From contig JABDPQ010000511.1 in assembly GCA_013042695.1 (NCBI GenBank), forward strand, positions 1 through 18,820: a stretch of DNA of 18,820 nt. The letters run 5' to 3'. The notes beneath the pieces are model-generated. The model searched no databases. It saw nothing but the letters and a program-made list of their open reading frames with translations, and had not been told where the DNA came from. The stretch comes from Desulfobacterales bacterium (lineage in GTDB: Bacteria; Desulfobacterota; Desulfobulbia; Desulfobulbales; Desulfocapsaceae). Below are positions 7,034-15,218 of this stretch, in pieces. A program made the position numbers and the translations under genes. Numbering within the stretch: position 1 is the first letter of the stretch; every line of letters begins with the position of its first letter.

Positions 7034-8707
7034 TCAAAATAAAAACTCGACCGGCGCACCCTTGCTTGCACTGCCTACTGACGCCACGTACTGTTTGATC
7101 CACCCGGTAACGAAAGGATCGTTGCCCGGATCAGGTCGAATCCAGGATGTAAGGCGCCTGGCAATTTCCTCCTCCGATACCAGGAGGTCGAGTTTTCGGT
7201 TTTCCACATCTATCCTGATAGTATCTCCTTCTTCAACGATGGCGATTGGCCCACCGTCAGCTGCCTCCGGGGTGATATGGAGCACCATCGGCCCCCTGGT
7301 GCTGCCCGATGTCCGCCCGTCAGTAATGATCAGCATATCGGACAGCCCCTTGGCATAAAAAATAGGTGGAATATGCGTTTCAGGCATCCCTGGAGCACCT
7401 TTGGGCCCCTGATACTTGAGCACCAAAATCTCGTCTTCATGCAATGAAATGGTTTCCTCGCTTAAGCCCAGCTCAACCGCCTGAATCGAATTAAATACTC
7501 GGGCCTTGCCTGTGTGAAAGACTCGTTTTTTTGGAAATGCGGTCCGCTTGACCACCGCGCCTTCCGGTGCCAGATTTCCATTGATTATGGTGATCCCGCC
7601 ATCTTTTCGAAGAGATGCTTCTGGGCGACGAATAACATCATTATCCATCGGAAGAATCCCACTCAAATTTTGTTCGAGTGTCTGCCCGGTAACCGTAATC
7701 ACATCGGTTTTCAATTGTTCCTTCAGGTACTTCATGAGAACCGGCAGGCCACCCACTTCATCGAAATCCTGCATCGTGTATTTACCCGAAGGCCTGACGT
7801 TACAGATAAAGGGAGTATCATGGCTGAGCTTTTCAAATAGTTCCAGATCAAGTGGATCATCCGTTTCACGGCTTATAGCCAGCAGGTGTAAAATTCCGTT
7901 TGTCGATCCCCCGATTGCCAGTAAAACACGAATGGCGTTTAACATTGCATCCCGGGTCATGATATTAGACGGCTTGATATCGGCTTCTATCAGGTCCATT
8001 ATCCTATGGCCGCTCTCCTCGGCACATCGATATTTGGCCGGTGAAACCGCGTGCATTGTGGCGCAACCTGTCAGGCTCATTCCCATTGCCTCGACCAGGC
8101 ACTGCATGGTATTGGCGGTTCCCATCATCCCACAGGCCCCTATACTGCCATGACTTGTCAGGCTAAAGGTTCTGAATTCAGTATCCGTCAAGTCTCCCGC
8201 CATGTACTTGCCAATCATCGGCCGGCCATCGGTGCAGCAGACAATATCGCGCCCCTGAAACCTTCCTGGCAACATGGGCCCCCCGGTCACGAAAATCGAA
8301 GGAATATTTACACGAGCAGCGGCCATAAGATGCGCCGGCACGTTTTTGTCGCAGGTCGTCAAGAACACTGCGCCACTGAAGCTGTTAGCCCGAAGCATCA
8401 TTTCCGTGGAAAAGGCAATCAGATCTCGAAAGGGAAGAACTAAGCGTTTTTCGACCACAAATCCATCGCAGATTGATGATGTATTAAATTCAAGCGGGGT
8501 CCCGCCTGCCATCAAGATGCCGCGCTTAACTGACTGGGCCAATTCCCTGAGATGGTAATGACCGGGGTTCATCTCGCTCCAGCTGTTGACGACAGCCACC
8601 CATGGGCGCTTGATACTTTCTTCGGTATGTCCCATAGAGTGAAGCAGCCAATCTCTGCGAACCGATCGCCATTCCGGTACTCTATTCTTCAAGGTTCTCT
8701 CCTCCAT
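7034..8707 (-). CDS. IlvD/Edd-family dehydratase (dihydroxy-acid or sugar-acid dehydratase)
   Basis: A 557-residue Fe-S dehydratase, the normal size for IlvD and sugar-acid dehydratases. Visible signatures are ICDG with Asp81, TTCDKNVPAHLMA with cluster ligand Cys119, GSIGACGMMGTANTM with Cys192, and the TDGRTSGSTRGP loop with the proposed catalytic Ser467. The third Cys that [2Fe-2S] arabinonate-type and plant-type enzymes carry in a PCN/TCN motif is Gly49 here (NPGH), as in E. coli IlvD. That suggests an oxygen-labile cluster. No ilvB, ilvC or ilvE is nearby, so a catabolic 2,3-dihydroxyacid dehydration to a 2-oxo acid fits better than valine/isoleucine synthesis. The ATG at 8707 has no upstream ribosome site. 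A strong one lies just inside the gene before TTG 8692, so the true start may be five codons later. Confidence 0.9.
   Translation of the reverse strand: MEERTLKNRVPEWRSVRRDWLLHSMGHTEESIKRPWVAVVNSWSEMNPGHYHLRELAQSVKRGILMAGGTPLEFNTSSICDGFVVEKRLVLPFRDLIAFSTEMMLRANSFSGAVFLTTCDKNVPAHLMAAARVNIPSIFVTGGPMLPGRFQGRDIVCCTDGRPMIGKYMAGDLTDTEFRTFSLTSHGSIGACGMMGTANTMQCLVEAMGMSLTGCATMHAVSPAKYRCAEESGHRIMDLIEADIKPSNIMTRDAMLNAIRVLLAIGGSTNGILHLLAISRETDDPLDLELFEKLSHDTPFICNVRPSGKYTMQDFDEVGGLPVLMKYLKEQLKTDVITVTGQTLEQNLSGILPMDNDVIRRPEASLRKDGGITIINGNLAPEGAVVKRTAFPKKRVFHTGKARVFNSIQAVELGLSEETISLHEDEILVLKYQGPKGAPGMPETHIPPIFYAKGLSDMLIITDGRTSGSTRGPMVLHITPEAADGGPIAIVEEGDTIRIDVENRKLDLLVSEEEIARRLTSWIRPDPGNDPFVTGWIKQYVASVGSASKGAPVEFLF
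8696..8705 (-). promoter_or_regulatory. Strong Shine-Dalgarno inside the annotated IlvD/Edd start
   Basis: The minus strand reads GGAGGAGAGA beginning at the G of the ATG codon at 8707, followed closely by TTG at 8692. The alternatives are initiation at TTG 8692 using this site, or a fortuitous Glu-Glu-Arg coding sequence. No comparable site precedes the ATG. Confidence 0.5.
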
Positions 8708-8767
8708 GCTATGAGATGCAGGACAATTGACACTGGAGAGGGCATCATATGTTCACTGAGTAAATTA

Positions 8768-10129
8768 TTAGACACTGCTCATCAAAGAATATATATTTTC
8801 TTCAGGTTCATCGCTCAGTACACATTTTACGATCCATTTGCTCCTCTTAAGACCTACCATGCTTGAAGACAATTCAGTGAACTTGTCTGTCAGCTCCTCT
8901 GTGCTCAGCGGGTTTTCAGGCATTCCTCGGGGAATATCCACTTTCCGGCTGACGATCGTGCCATCTAATAGTTCAAGCGTTACGACGGCAGTGCGTTTTT
9001 CAGGAAAGTTTGAGCTGATACCCTCATCTTCGAGGACTTCAACCTTATCAGCCAGCGCGATAATATCAGAATCCTGCAGAAGGGCCGTAGTGAAATCAAA
9101 ATGGCCAACCCTGCCTTTGAGCAGGGCAAGTGCGGTGACGAAGGGAATACTGAACTTGGCCCTGCGAATCGTATCAGGTTGTTTTTGGTCGAGCACCGCG
9201 GCGGCACGAAAGGTATAAACCGTTATGCGCCTAATTTCACTTTGATCCACCTTAATTTCTTCACGCATCTCGAGAATTGCGTCAATCGCTCCAAAAGCCT
9301 GACCACAAGAAGCATGGCGTTTGAAATAAGTGTCCTCGATTTCATAGCGTCCACCCAGCGCCCTGGTAATTTTTTGCAGGTCATAATCATCGCTGAAAGC
9401 TCTGCAAAACCCTTCTTTTCCTTCCAGAACAGATGTCGGGCCAGTAAAACCTTTTTGGGCAAGAAGCGCTGCGTTAACACCATTAAGAGCGGCACTTCCA
9501 GCATGCAATAGCTTATTCATGCTTCCTTCAGCAAGAAATGCAAAAATTCCGCCTGCAGAAGAACCTGCTATCCCTGCGGCCCAAGCAGTCTTTTCGGCAC
9601 CCAACCCCAATAATCGTGAACACGCTGCAGCAGCGCCCAGAGAAGCAACCGTTCCCGTAGAATGAAAGCCTCGATAACGATGAGACGGATTAATTGCACG
9701 TCCGACGCGGCCTGCCATCTCATATCCAGCAACAATTGCCACCAATAAATCATGCCATGAGGATGAGAGGTGTTCGCCTAACGCCAGGACGGCAGGAATT
9801 ATTGTTGCGCCCGGATGAAGTCCAGTTGCATATCGATGCGCATCATCCAATTCATAGGCATGACACGTCACTCCATTGACCTGAGCAGCCAGCGGCATCG
9901 ATGTTTTCTCAGCCATTCCAAAAACACTTGACTGAGGCTTCCCACCAATCGTTCGCACATATTCTCTTACCAGAGCTGCTTCCTGGCTTTGCATCCCGAC
10001 AAATGAAGCCCCGAGATAATCAAGCAGGCAAATCCGTGTCTTCTCGATTACCGGATATGAAATGTTTTCATATTTCAGATGGCTAATAAATTCGCAAATG
10101 ATCAGGGTTGTTTTTTCTTCATATTGCAT
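8768..10129 (-). CDS. MmgE/PrpD-family protein (2-methylcitrate dehydratase / cis-aconitate decarboxylase fold)
   Basis: A 453-residue protein of the MmgE/PrpD family, which covers 2-methylcitrate dehydratase, cis-aconitate decarboxylase (CAD/IRG1) and iminodisuccinate epimerase. The active-site residues known from CAD have near-equivalent positions: Asp95/96 in YELDDAHR, His105 in GLHPGAT, His156 in GFHSTGT, Lys206 in MNKLLHAG and Lys270 in KRHASCGQ. All appear intact, so the protein is probably active on a di- or tricarboxylate. No prpB or prpC is present, which argues against propionate catabolism. It directly follows the TTT transporter genes, suggesting that it acts early on the imported carboxylate by dehydration, isomerisation or decarboxylation. 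The ATG is the first in-frame start and its ribosome site is weak. Confidence 0.88.
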   Translation of the reverse strand: MQYEEKTTLIICEFISHLKYENISYPVIEKTRICLLDYLGASFVGMQSQEAALVREYVRTIGGKPQSSVFGMAEKTSMPLAAQVNGVTCHAYELDDAHRYATGLHPGATIIPAVLALGEHLSSSWHDLLVAIVAGYEMAGRVGRAINPSHRYRGFHSTGTVASLGAAAACSRLLGLGAEKTAWAAGIAGSSAGGIFAFLAEGSMNKLLHAGSAALNGVNAALLAQKGFTGPTSVLEGKEGFCRAFSDDYDLQKITRALGGRYEIEDTYFKRHASCGQAFGAIDAILEMREEIKVDQSEIRRITVYTFRAAAVLDQKQPDTIRRAKFSIPFVTALALLKGRVGHFDFTTALLQDSDIIALADKVEVLEDEGISSNFPEKRTAVVTLELLDGTIVSRKVDIPRGMPENPLSTEELTDKFTELSSSMVGLKRSKWIVKCVLSDEPEENIYSLMSSV

Positions 10130-10224
10130 AATGATTTTCTAAAATACGGTAATCGCTTCATGACTGTTAAAGCAGCTTCCTTATGGTCTTTTTTTCCTTG
10201 CTGAGGATTTCAGTAACACCGTTC

Positions 10225-11724
10225 TTACGTTTTTTTATTCACCTTCATAGATGCGATGATAGGTTGAAAAAAAACAAATAGTATGAGGAGAACAAGAATT
10301 AATGAAACAGGATGGGTAAAGGGATTAAAAAAGATCCAAGGTCCTTCTCCAAGCATGAGTGAGCGCAGAAAGTTTTCTTCTATAATTCCACCAAGTATCG
10401 CTCCCATCACGGCGGGAACGATGGGATAACCGTAACGGTTCATGACAAACCCGATAAATCCAAAAATCCCCATGGCCAGAAGATCAATAAAACTAAATCT
10501 CAGGGTGAAGATACCAAGCGCAGCCATGACGAGAACAAAGGGAATGATCAGATTTTTGTTAATCGTTGTAACATTCCCGATGTGTCTTGCAGTAAGAAAA
10601 GCAAAAATTATGATGACAATTTCCGAGAGCAGCAAGGCCACGAAAATAGTCAGCAGAATAACAAGCCCTTCGCCTGAAAACAAAGAATGTCCCCAGCGAA
10701 ATCCATGCAGTATCATAATTGCGAGAAATGCAGCGCATGTACCGCTGCCTGGGATGCCAAACAAAAGTGTTGGAAGAAGTGCCCCATCAATCATTGCATT
10801 GTTAGCAGATTCTGTAGCAACAAGCCCTTTGGGATTACCATTACCGAATTGTTCTTTAGGGTTTGAACGAACGGCCTCCCCATAAGCCACAAAGTTTGCA
10901 ACCGATCCACCGGTGCCGGGGAAGGCCCCAATAAGGAAACCGATTATGGAGCTTTTAATAATGGTTGGCCATTCTTTTAAGGCAATGAGAATACCATTTT
11001 TTCTGGACCCTTTTACTTCTTCTTTTGAAATCGTACCCTGTGGTTCGCCAGCAAGCTGGCTCATCGTTGCTATACCGAACATACCCATTAAAACAGCAAT
11101 AAACGGTATACCGTCAAATAATTCCCATGATCCGAATGTGTACCTAACATCAGCACTCATCGTTCCGATGCCGATTGTCGTTACGCTCAAACCGAGCAGC
11201 CCGGATATGATTCCTTTGTAAAAAGCACCCTTGGAGACCCGGGAAACAACAATAATACCGAGTATTCCCAATAGAAAATATTCTGGCGTCCCAAAAAGCA
11301 AAATGAAACTTCCGATAATTGTACAACAGGTAATAACGATAATATCGCCGATGACCCCACCAAGTGCAGAGGCAACGCCACAGGCCATCAGCGCGTCAAT
11401 CGCTTTGCCCTGTTTAGCCATAGGAAAACCCTCTATGGTCGTTGCTGCCGCCGATGCATCTCCAGGAGTATTCAGTAATATCGACGAAATACTTCCCCCG
11501 TACATGGCGCCATCATAGACCGAAATGGCAAACAGCAACGCTGGGACAGTATCCATTTTAATCGTAAAGGGAATGATAATGGCAACCCCTAAAGCCGGTC
11601 CGAGCCCTGGAATAGCACCGATAATAATTCCCAAAATTGACCCACCAAGGATCCAGGCTATGTTCTCAGGAGACAAAAATACATTTTGTGCTGCCTGCAA
11701 CAACGCGTGTAAAAACTCTACCAT
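10225..11724 (-). CDS. TTT transporter large membrane subunit, TctA type
   Basis: The large permease of a tripartite tricarboxylate transporter, 499 residues, the usual TctA size with many hydrophobic helices. The two inverted halves each carry the family's Pro-Gly loop: GAIPGLG (36-42) followed by YGGSISSILLNTPGD (75-89), and IGAFPGTGG (265-273) followed by ESANNA (305-310) and GIPGSGT. These loops form the carboxylate and cation site in this family. Transport would be secondary, driven by an ion gradient. A GGGAG-containing purine tract precedes the ATG. The order TctC-TctB-TctA agrees with TTT operons. A TTT system (SlcHFG) is known for sulfolactate in Chromohalobacter, and others carry citrate, tartrate or aromatic acids, so the substrate stays open. 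Confidence 0.95.
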   Translation of the reverse strand: MVEFLHALLQAAQNVFLSPENIAWILGGSILGIIIGAIPGLGPALGVAIIIPFTIKMDTVPALLFAISVYDGAMYGGSISSILLNTPGDASAAATTIEGFPMAKQGKAIDALMACGVASALGGVIGDIIVITCCTIIGSFILLFGTPEYFLLGILGIIVVSRVSKGAFYKGIISGLLGLSVTTIGIGTMSADVRYTFGSWELFDGIPFIAVLMGMFGIATMSQLAGEPQGTISKEEVKGSRKNGILIALKEWPTIIKSSIIGFLIGAFPGTGGSVANFVAYGEAVRSNPKEQFGNGNPKGLVATESANNAMIDGALLPTLLFGIPGSGTCAAFLAIMILHGFRWGHSLFSGEGLVILLTIFVALLLSEIVIIIFAFLTARHIGNVTTINKNLIIPFVLVMAALGIFTLRFSFIDLLAMGIFGFIGFVMNRYGYPIVPAVMGAILGGIIEENFLRSLMLGEGPWIFFNPFTHPVSLILVLLILFVFFQPIIASMKVNKKT

Positions 11725-11798
11725 CCCTCTTATCTCCCTTACATACGGACTTATTGATTGCGAGTATTGGTGTTTTTCACTGGAATTCTTTTTCTCCC

Positions 11799-11820
11799 TC
11801 TCATCTAAATTTAGAAGAGA
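11799..11820. repeat. 22-bp near-perfect palindrome in the TctB-TctA gap
   Basis: TCTC-A-TCTAAATTTAGA-A-GAGA has a perfect 12-bp core palindrome at 11804-11815, one mismatch and four more paired bases on each side. With no loop it resembles a protein-binding site more than an RNA hairpin. The rest of the 206-base gap (11725-11930) is AT-rich and shows no gene. No function can be assigned. Confidence 0.5.
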
Positions 11821-11930
11821 TCAAATAAATGACTGTAAGATCTGTAAATTCACTCCTTACACTTTGAAGAAAGATAAATTTTTAGCAAGCATGCAACAAA
11901 CTATGATTGGAGACCTCAAACCTTTCAGTG

Positions 11931-12506
11931 TCATTCAAAAAGATCAAAAATGGCCCCTTCCATGAAGTCATATCCAAATGAATAGTCGAAAATGAAAACC
12001 GCAGCCATCAATACTGCCAACAAAATCAGTTTGGAAAAAAGCGACGGACCTTTAAGCTCAGTGTTCTTTGAAAAGAGAATTAGATAGACGCAGGTAAAGA
12101 CAAATGTGGAGATATAAAAACCAAGTAAATAAGAAACGAGAACATAACCAGCAAATAAAGCGAGTACCAAATATGATAACTGAATCTTGAACCTGGACTG
12201 GTGATCGATTCCTTTTTTGACTCCCAACTGACCTGGTGTCAATTCGTCATCATCAGGAATCATTCCAAAAAGACGGAAGTCTGTGCCCTTTTTCATTGCA
12301 TCGTGCAGTCGGGGGGATATCAGCCCACTTGCCAGATAGAGGGCCACCATAAGTAAACCAGGACCACCTATCAGCAGAGGGAATACTTTTCCCATGAGTC
12401 CAAATTTAAAAGACCCGAAAAAAATCAAAGAAAAAAAAGCCAAACACAAGATCAGTAAAATAAATTCATGTTTTGAAAAGTCTGCTTTGCCTATTTTTAT
12501 ACCCAT
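11931..12506 (-). CDS. TTT transporter small membrane subunit, TctB type
   Basis: A 191-residue membrane protein with the pattern of TctB/DUF1468 subunits. Hydrophobic segments lie at about 14-33, 40-63, a long double stretch at 109-146 and 157-176, with a charged cytoplasmic loop at about 65-105 rich in Asp, Glu and Lys. It is somewhat longer than the typical 140-170 residues because of that loop. The small subunit is required with TctA for transport, though its exact role is unclear. Identification rests on topology, length and position between TctC-type and TctA-type genes rather than on strong motifs, as this subunit is poorly conserved. Confidence 0.85.
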   Translation of the reverse strand: MGIKIGKADFSKHEFILLILCLAFFSLIFFGSFKFGLMGKVFPLLIGGPGLLMVALYLASGLISPRLHDAMKKGTDFRLFGMIPDDDELTPGQLGVKKGIDHQSRFKIQLSYLVLALFAGYVLVSYLLGFYISTFVFTCVYLILFSKNTELKGPSLFSKLILLAVLMAAVFIFDYSFGYDFMEGAIFDLFE

Positions 12507-12528
12507 AAAGTCCCTTTTTAAACGGTTT

Positions 12529-12567
12529 GTGCTGAAGCAGCAGGAATGTAATCTGCAGCCTCAGCAC
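12529..12567 (-). other. Strong mRNA hairpin between the binding-protein and membrane-subunit genes
   Basis: Arms 12529-12543 and 12553-12567 pair over 15 positions with two mismatches around a 9-base loop (outer 7 bp perfect: GTGCTGA/TCAGCAC). On the transcribed minus strand it falls between the TctC-type stop (12618) and the TctB-type start (12506) and is not followed by a T-run. It is therefore more like an RNA-stabilising or attenuating stem that raises binding-protein levels relative to the membrane subunits. That is a known arrangement in transporter operons; here it is inference. Confidence 0.55.
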
Positions 12568-12617
12568 TGTTTTTCATGTAAAGAAGGATGGGTAAATCTA
12601 ATTCTTCTCAGTTTTGA

Positions 12618-13622
12618 TTATTTCTTGAGCAATTTCTCGATTTCGAGTTCTTCCGCTAACGTAATGGCTCTCAACAATTGCTCCTCGGCGTCTTTACCCG
12701 TTCCCATTGCTGGTTTAATGCTATAGGCGTTGAAACGAGCCTGCAGCAAGACATCTTTTTCCTGGGCTGCCATAAATTGTTTTTCCAGGTATTGCTGGAT
12801 GTCTGCGGGAAGTCCTGGTGGACCATAAATCGATCGGCTGAAAGTGAGTTCCAGAAGTGGATCGCCAAATTCTGAGAAAGTTGGCACATCCGGAATAACA
12901 GGGGACCTCTCTGTTTGTCCGGCCACAGCCAAACCAACCAGGTTGCCTTCTTCAATTGACGACTGCATGGCTGTAAATGAACCGAAGGCGATATCAACTT
13001 CATTTCGTATAAGTGCACTGACGACATCAGCGGTGGCGTTGTATGGAATGAACTTTTTTAGTGGAACATTGAATCTTTTGCTAAACAGCAGGGCTGCTAT
13101 ATGCTCTATGCCTCCCAATCCGCTCAGACCAATTTTAGGCTCTTCTCCTTTACTGATAGCATCCATTAAATCCTTCAGATTTTTATGTTCATACCCAGCA
13201 CGTGCAACCATAACCTGGGGATCTTTTGCATATACTCCGATACCGGTCAATTTGCGAATATCCCATTTTGGCTTGTGGAGATACCAGGCAAATGGCGAAG
13301 AAGGTGGATTAAAAAAGACAAGTGTATATCCATCCGGCTTTGCGTTGAAAGCTTCACCGATACCCCTTAAATCCTGGCCCCCTGGTAGGTTGCTAACCGA
13401 CACATCTTGTCTCAAAAACTTTTTAGAAGAGAGTGCAGCGGCAAAGGTACGAGCCCATGCATCAGTTCCTCCCCCCACAGAAAATGGCACGATAATTTTT
13501 ACCGACTCGCTTGGAAATTTATCCTGACCAATGACTGTCTGACTGCCAGCCACAAGAAAAGCCATCAGCATAATTCCCAGGAATGTCATTTTAGAAAGAA
13601 AGAATCTAAATTGTTTTTTCAT
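12618..13622 (-). CDS. TTT transporter periplasmic substrate-binding protein, TctC/Bug type
   Basis: A 334-residue exported binding protein. The N-terminus is a signal peptide: basic MKKQFRFFLSK, a hydrophobic core at about 13-27 and a likely cleavage near residue 30-33. The mature protein begins with the TctC pattern FPSESVKIIVPFSVGGGTD and continues with the ligand-loop region NLPGGQDLRGIGEAFNAKPDGY, then IPYNATADVVSALI and GPPGLPADI, all standard for the Bug/TctC family. It captures a carboxylate in the periplasm for the TctA/TctB membrane pair. Bug proteins bind ligand carboxylates through backbone and water contacts, so specificity cannot be read from the sequence. AGGAGG lies upstream of the ATG at good spacing, implying high expression, and a hairpin follows the gene. 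Confidence 0.95.
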   Translation of the reverse strand: MKKQFRFFLSKMTFLGIMLMAFLVAGSQTVIGQDKFPSESVKIIVPFSVGGGTDAWARTFAAALSSKKFLRQDVSVSNLPGGQDLRGIGEAFNAKPDGYTLVFFNPPSSPFAWYLHKPKWDIRKLTGIGVYAKDPQVMVARAGYEHKNLKDLMDAISKGEEPKIGLSGLGGIEHIAALLFSKRFNVPLKKFIPYNATADVVSALIRNEVDIAFGSFTAMQSSIEEGNLVGLAVAGQTERSPVIPDVPTFSEFGDPLLELTFSRSIYGPPGLPADIQQYLEKQFMAAQEKDVLLQARFNAYSIKPAMGTGKDAEEQLLRAITLAEELEIEKLLKK

Positions 13623-13748
13623 TTTCTACCTCCTCCATGGATGATGATCTTACATGATCGCCGTTAGTCATCTGCAATGTATTTGCTGATCACCAATAGA
13701 CAGCGGTTCGCTAGATTGGGCTCTGATTACTTATTATTTTTCAGGTCA

Positions 13749-14984
13749 TTAGACAACATTTGCCGGATCGATACCGGCGTTCTCGAGGTCTTCGTCGGAT
13801 ATTTCCGGCATAATCGGATTTACCCCGTCATATTCCTTCGTACCAACAAAAGTTCTGCCACAACCGGCACAACCGGAATCAACGCCGTATTCCATCGTAA
13901 TTTCGCGTAAGTTCCGATAACAATAGATAAGATATTCTGGACTCGGAACCGGGTGCTTCTCGAGGTGAGTACCAGGAATCGGTCTGAAAATGCCCAAACG
14001 CGGAACGACTCCCATTTGGCAGAGATGCTCAACTCCCGCAACGGTGCTTTCTTTTGATTCAAGGCCCGTCACAAGAATCGAATAGGTCTTGTTGGGTCCG
14101 CCTTTTTGGGCAGCGTATTTGAGCATTCGGTTGAAATGCTGATGGGGAATACCCCGATCCACTTCCTCGTTTTTGCCCGGACAAATCTCTTTGTATAGTT
14201 TTGGGTCGAATACCTCAATATCGTAACCAACCTGATCAGCCCCGGAATCAAATAAGATGTCTATATATCTTTCATCTTCCGGTGGACATATCGACAGACG
14301 AATCCAGACATCATGGCGAGCTTTAATTTCCGATATCAAGCGCGCATATTCTTCATGTCCCCGTCCTGGAGGTGGAAAAGTACCCGCGTTTATTCCAAGG
14401 TGCTTTATATCATTGCCTTCTAAGGCAGCGCTCAAAACCTCGATAATGTCATCATTGTCCTTGCGGTACAACTCATCACGTTTCATACTCAGTCCAATGC
14501 CGCAGAACTTGCATTGCTTTTCTTTATAATTAACCAGTTCATCGTCCTGGTAATATCCCCAGAACCAGCAACGATTATCGATGGCAATGGCGAGAAAATC
14601 TCCAGTAACAACCCCAATTTGTTCCATAGGAGTGCCGTTGCTGGTTTTTTTACCATAGTAACTCGGTCGTGGAAAAAGTGTCACATACTGGACAATGCGA
14701 TCATCCTTCATGATCACCGGCAAAGCATTTTCATCTATGGTCAAAAGAAAAGGAGAATCTTTGTAGTGATAAGGGAAACGATCTCCTTCGATAGCTGGAC
14801 TGACATAAACACCTCTCTCGAGTTTCAGATCTATACCGGTACTGGTTGGACCAGTTCTCGTCCAGAGGGGTTCCTTGAGAACGCCTCCCAATTGCCTCGT
14901 AAAATCCTGATCCACCCTAATCCCTCTGCTGAGAAGCTCAAGGCGCAACAAAGCCGGATTGTACTTTTCCCCATTACCTAACAT
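13749..14984 (-). CDS. Atypical radical SAM family protein
   Basis: A 411-residue protein resembling BioB-like radical SAM enzymes in its second half. CKFCGIG (Cys158, Cys161) looks like the CxxC part of the cluster motif. The usual first Cys three residues before is missing; the nearest upstream Cys is 139, giving CX18CX2C. Later barrel features include LGINAGTFPPPGRG (196-209), DVWIRLSICPP (225-235), DQVGYDIEVFDP (250-261) and PRLGIFRPIPGTHLE (328-342). The C-terminus has a second CxxC (Cys372, Cys375) that could bind another metal centre. The about 135-residue N-terminal part matches nothing I recognise. It is the first gene of the operon, behind the operator and promoter, with AGGAGG nine bases before the ATG. 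The reaction is unknown and the radical SAM assignment is moderately sure. Confidence 0.72.
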   Translation of the reverse strand: MLGNGEKYNPALLRLELLSRGIRVDQDFTRQLGGVLKEPLWTRTGPTSTGIDLKLERGVYVSPAIEGDRFPYHYKDSPFLLTIDENALPVIMKDDRIVQYVTLFPRPSYYGKKTSNGTPMEQIGVVTGDFLAIAIDNRCWFWGYYQDDELVNYKEKQCKFCGIGLSMKRDELYRKDNDDIIEVLSAALEGNDIKHLGINAGTFPPPGRGHEEYARLISEIKARHDVWIRLSICPPEDERYIDILFDSGADQVGYDIEVFDPKLYKEICPGKNEEVDRGIPHQHFNRMLKYAAQKGGPNKTYSILVTGLESKESTVAGVEHLCQMGVVPRLGIFRPIPGTHLEKHPVPSPEYLIYCYRNLREITMEYGVDSGCAGCGRTFVGTKEYDGVNPIMPEISDEDLENAGIDPANVV

Positions 14985-15017
14985 TACTAAGAGCCTCCTA
15001 AAATACGTTATGTAAAT

Positions 15018-15030
15018 TTGGTACTACCAA
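15018..15030. promoter_or_regulatory. FadR/GntR-type operator upstream of the radical SAM gene
   Basis: The perfect dyad TTGGT-ACT-ACCAA matches the TGGTNNNACCA operator core known for FadR, PdhR and LldR-type GntR regulators. It overlaps the -10 region of the minus-strand promoter and lies 33 bases from the radical SAM start, a position suited to repression. The neighbouring gntR gene is the obvious source of the binding protein. Confidence 0.75.
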
Positions 15031-15058
15031 CATAAATGAAACTTGCGTTACTTGTCAA
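15029..15058 (-). promoter_or_regulatory. Sigma70-type promoter for the minus-strand operon
   Basis: Read on the minus strand, TTGACA (15058-15053) is followed after 18 bases by TATGTT (15034-15029). The -35 is perfect; the -10 has four of six consensus bases and shares two with the operator. It directs transcription into the radical SAM gene and presumably the genes beyond. Confidence 0.6.
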
Positions 15059-15151
15059 ACAAATTATTATTCAAAATATCCTTGAAAAACTTTGTATTTA
15101 TGTTAATTCTTTCAATTATTAGAGGAATTATTTATTTTTCCTATGCGTTGG

Positions 15152-15167
15152 TATATTGGTCCTACCA
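15152..15167. promoter_or_regulatory. Second FadR-type operator with overlapping -10 in front of gntR
   Basis: TGGT-CCT-ACCA at 15157-15167 repeats the core of the operator at 15018-15030. It shares one base with a possible plus-strand -10, TATATT (15152-15157); the -35 for it is poor and AT-rich. An extra half-site GTTGGT ends at 15152. This fits autoregulation of gntR. Confidence 0.65.
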
Positions 15168-15218
15168 TAGTATTTTTTATTGCTGTTTCGCTCCATTCTA
15201 AATCAAATTACAAGACAT

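Noticed and set aside
7548..8153. 201-residue plus-strand ORF
   Set aside because: It is the antisense shadow of the conserved IlvD/Edd coding sequence.
7034..8707. Assignment as branched-chain amino acid biosynthesis IlvD
   Set aside because: No other ilv or leu genes are present and the setting is catabolic, so the symbol was withheld.
11525..11965. 146-residue plus-strand ORF across the TctB-TctA gap
   Set aside because: Most of it lies antisense to the TctA-type gene; it has no ribosome site and its composition follows the complementary strand.
12844..13527. 227-residue plus-strand ORF
   Set aside because: It is entirely antisense to the clearly coding TctC-type gene.
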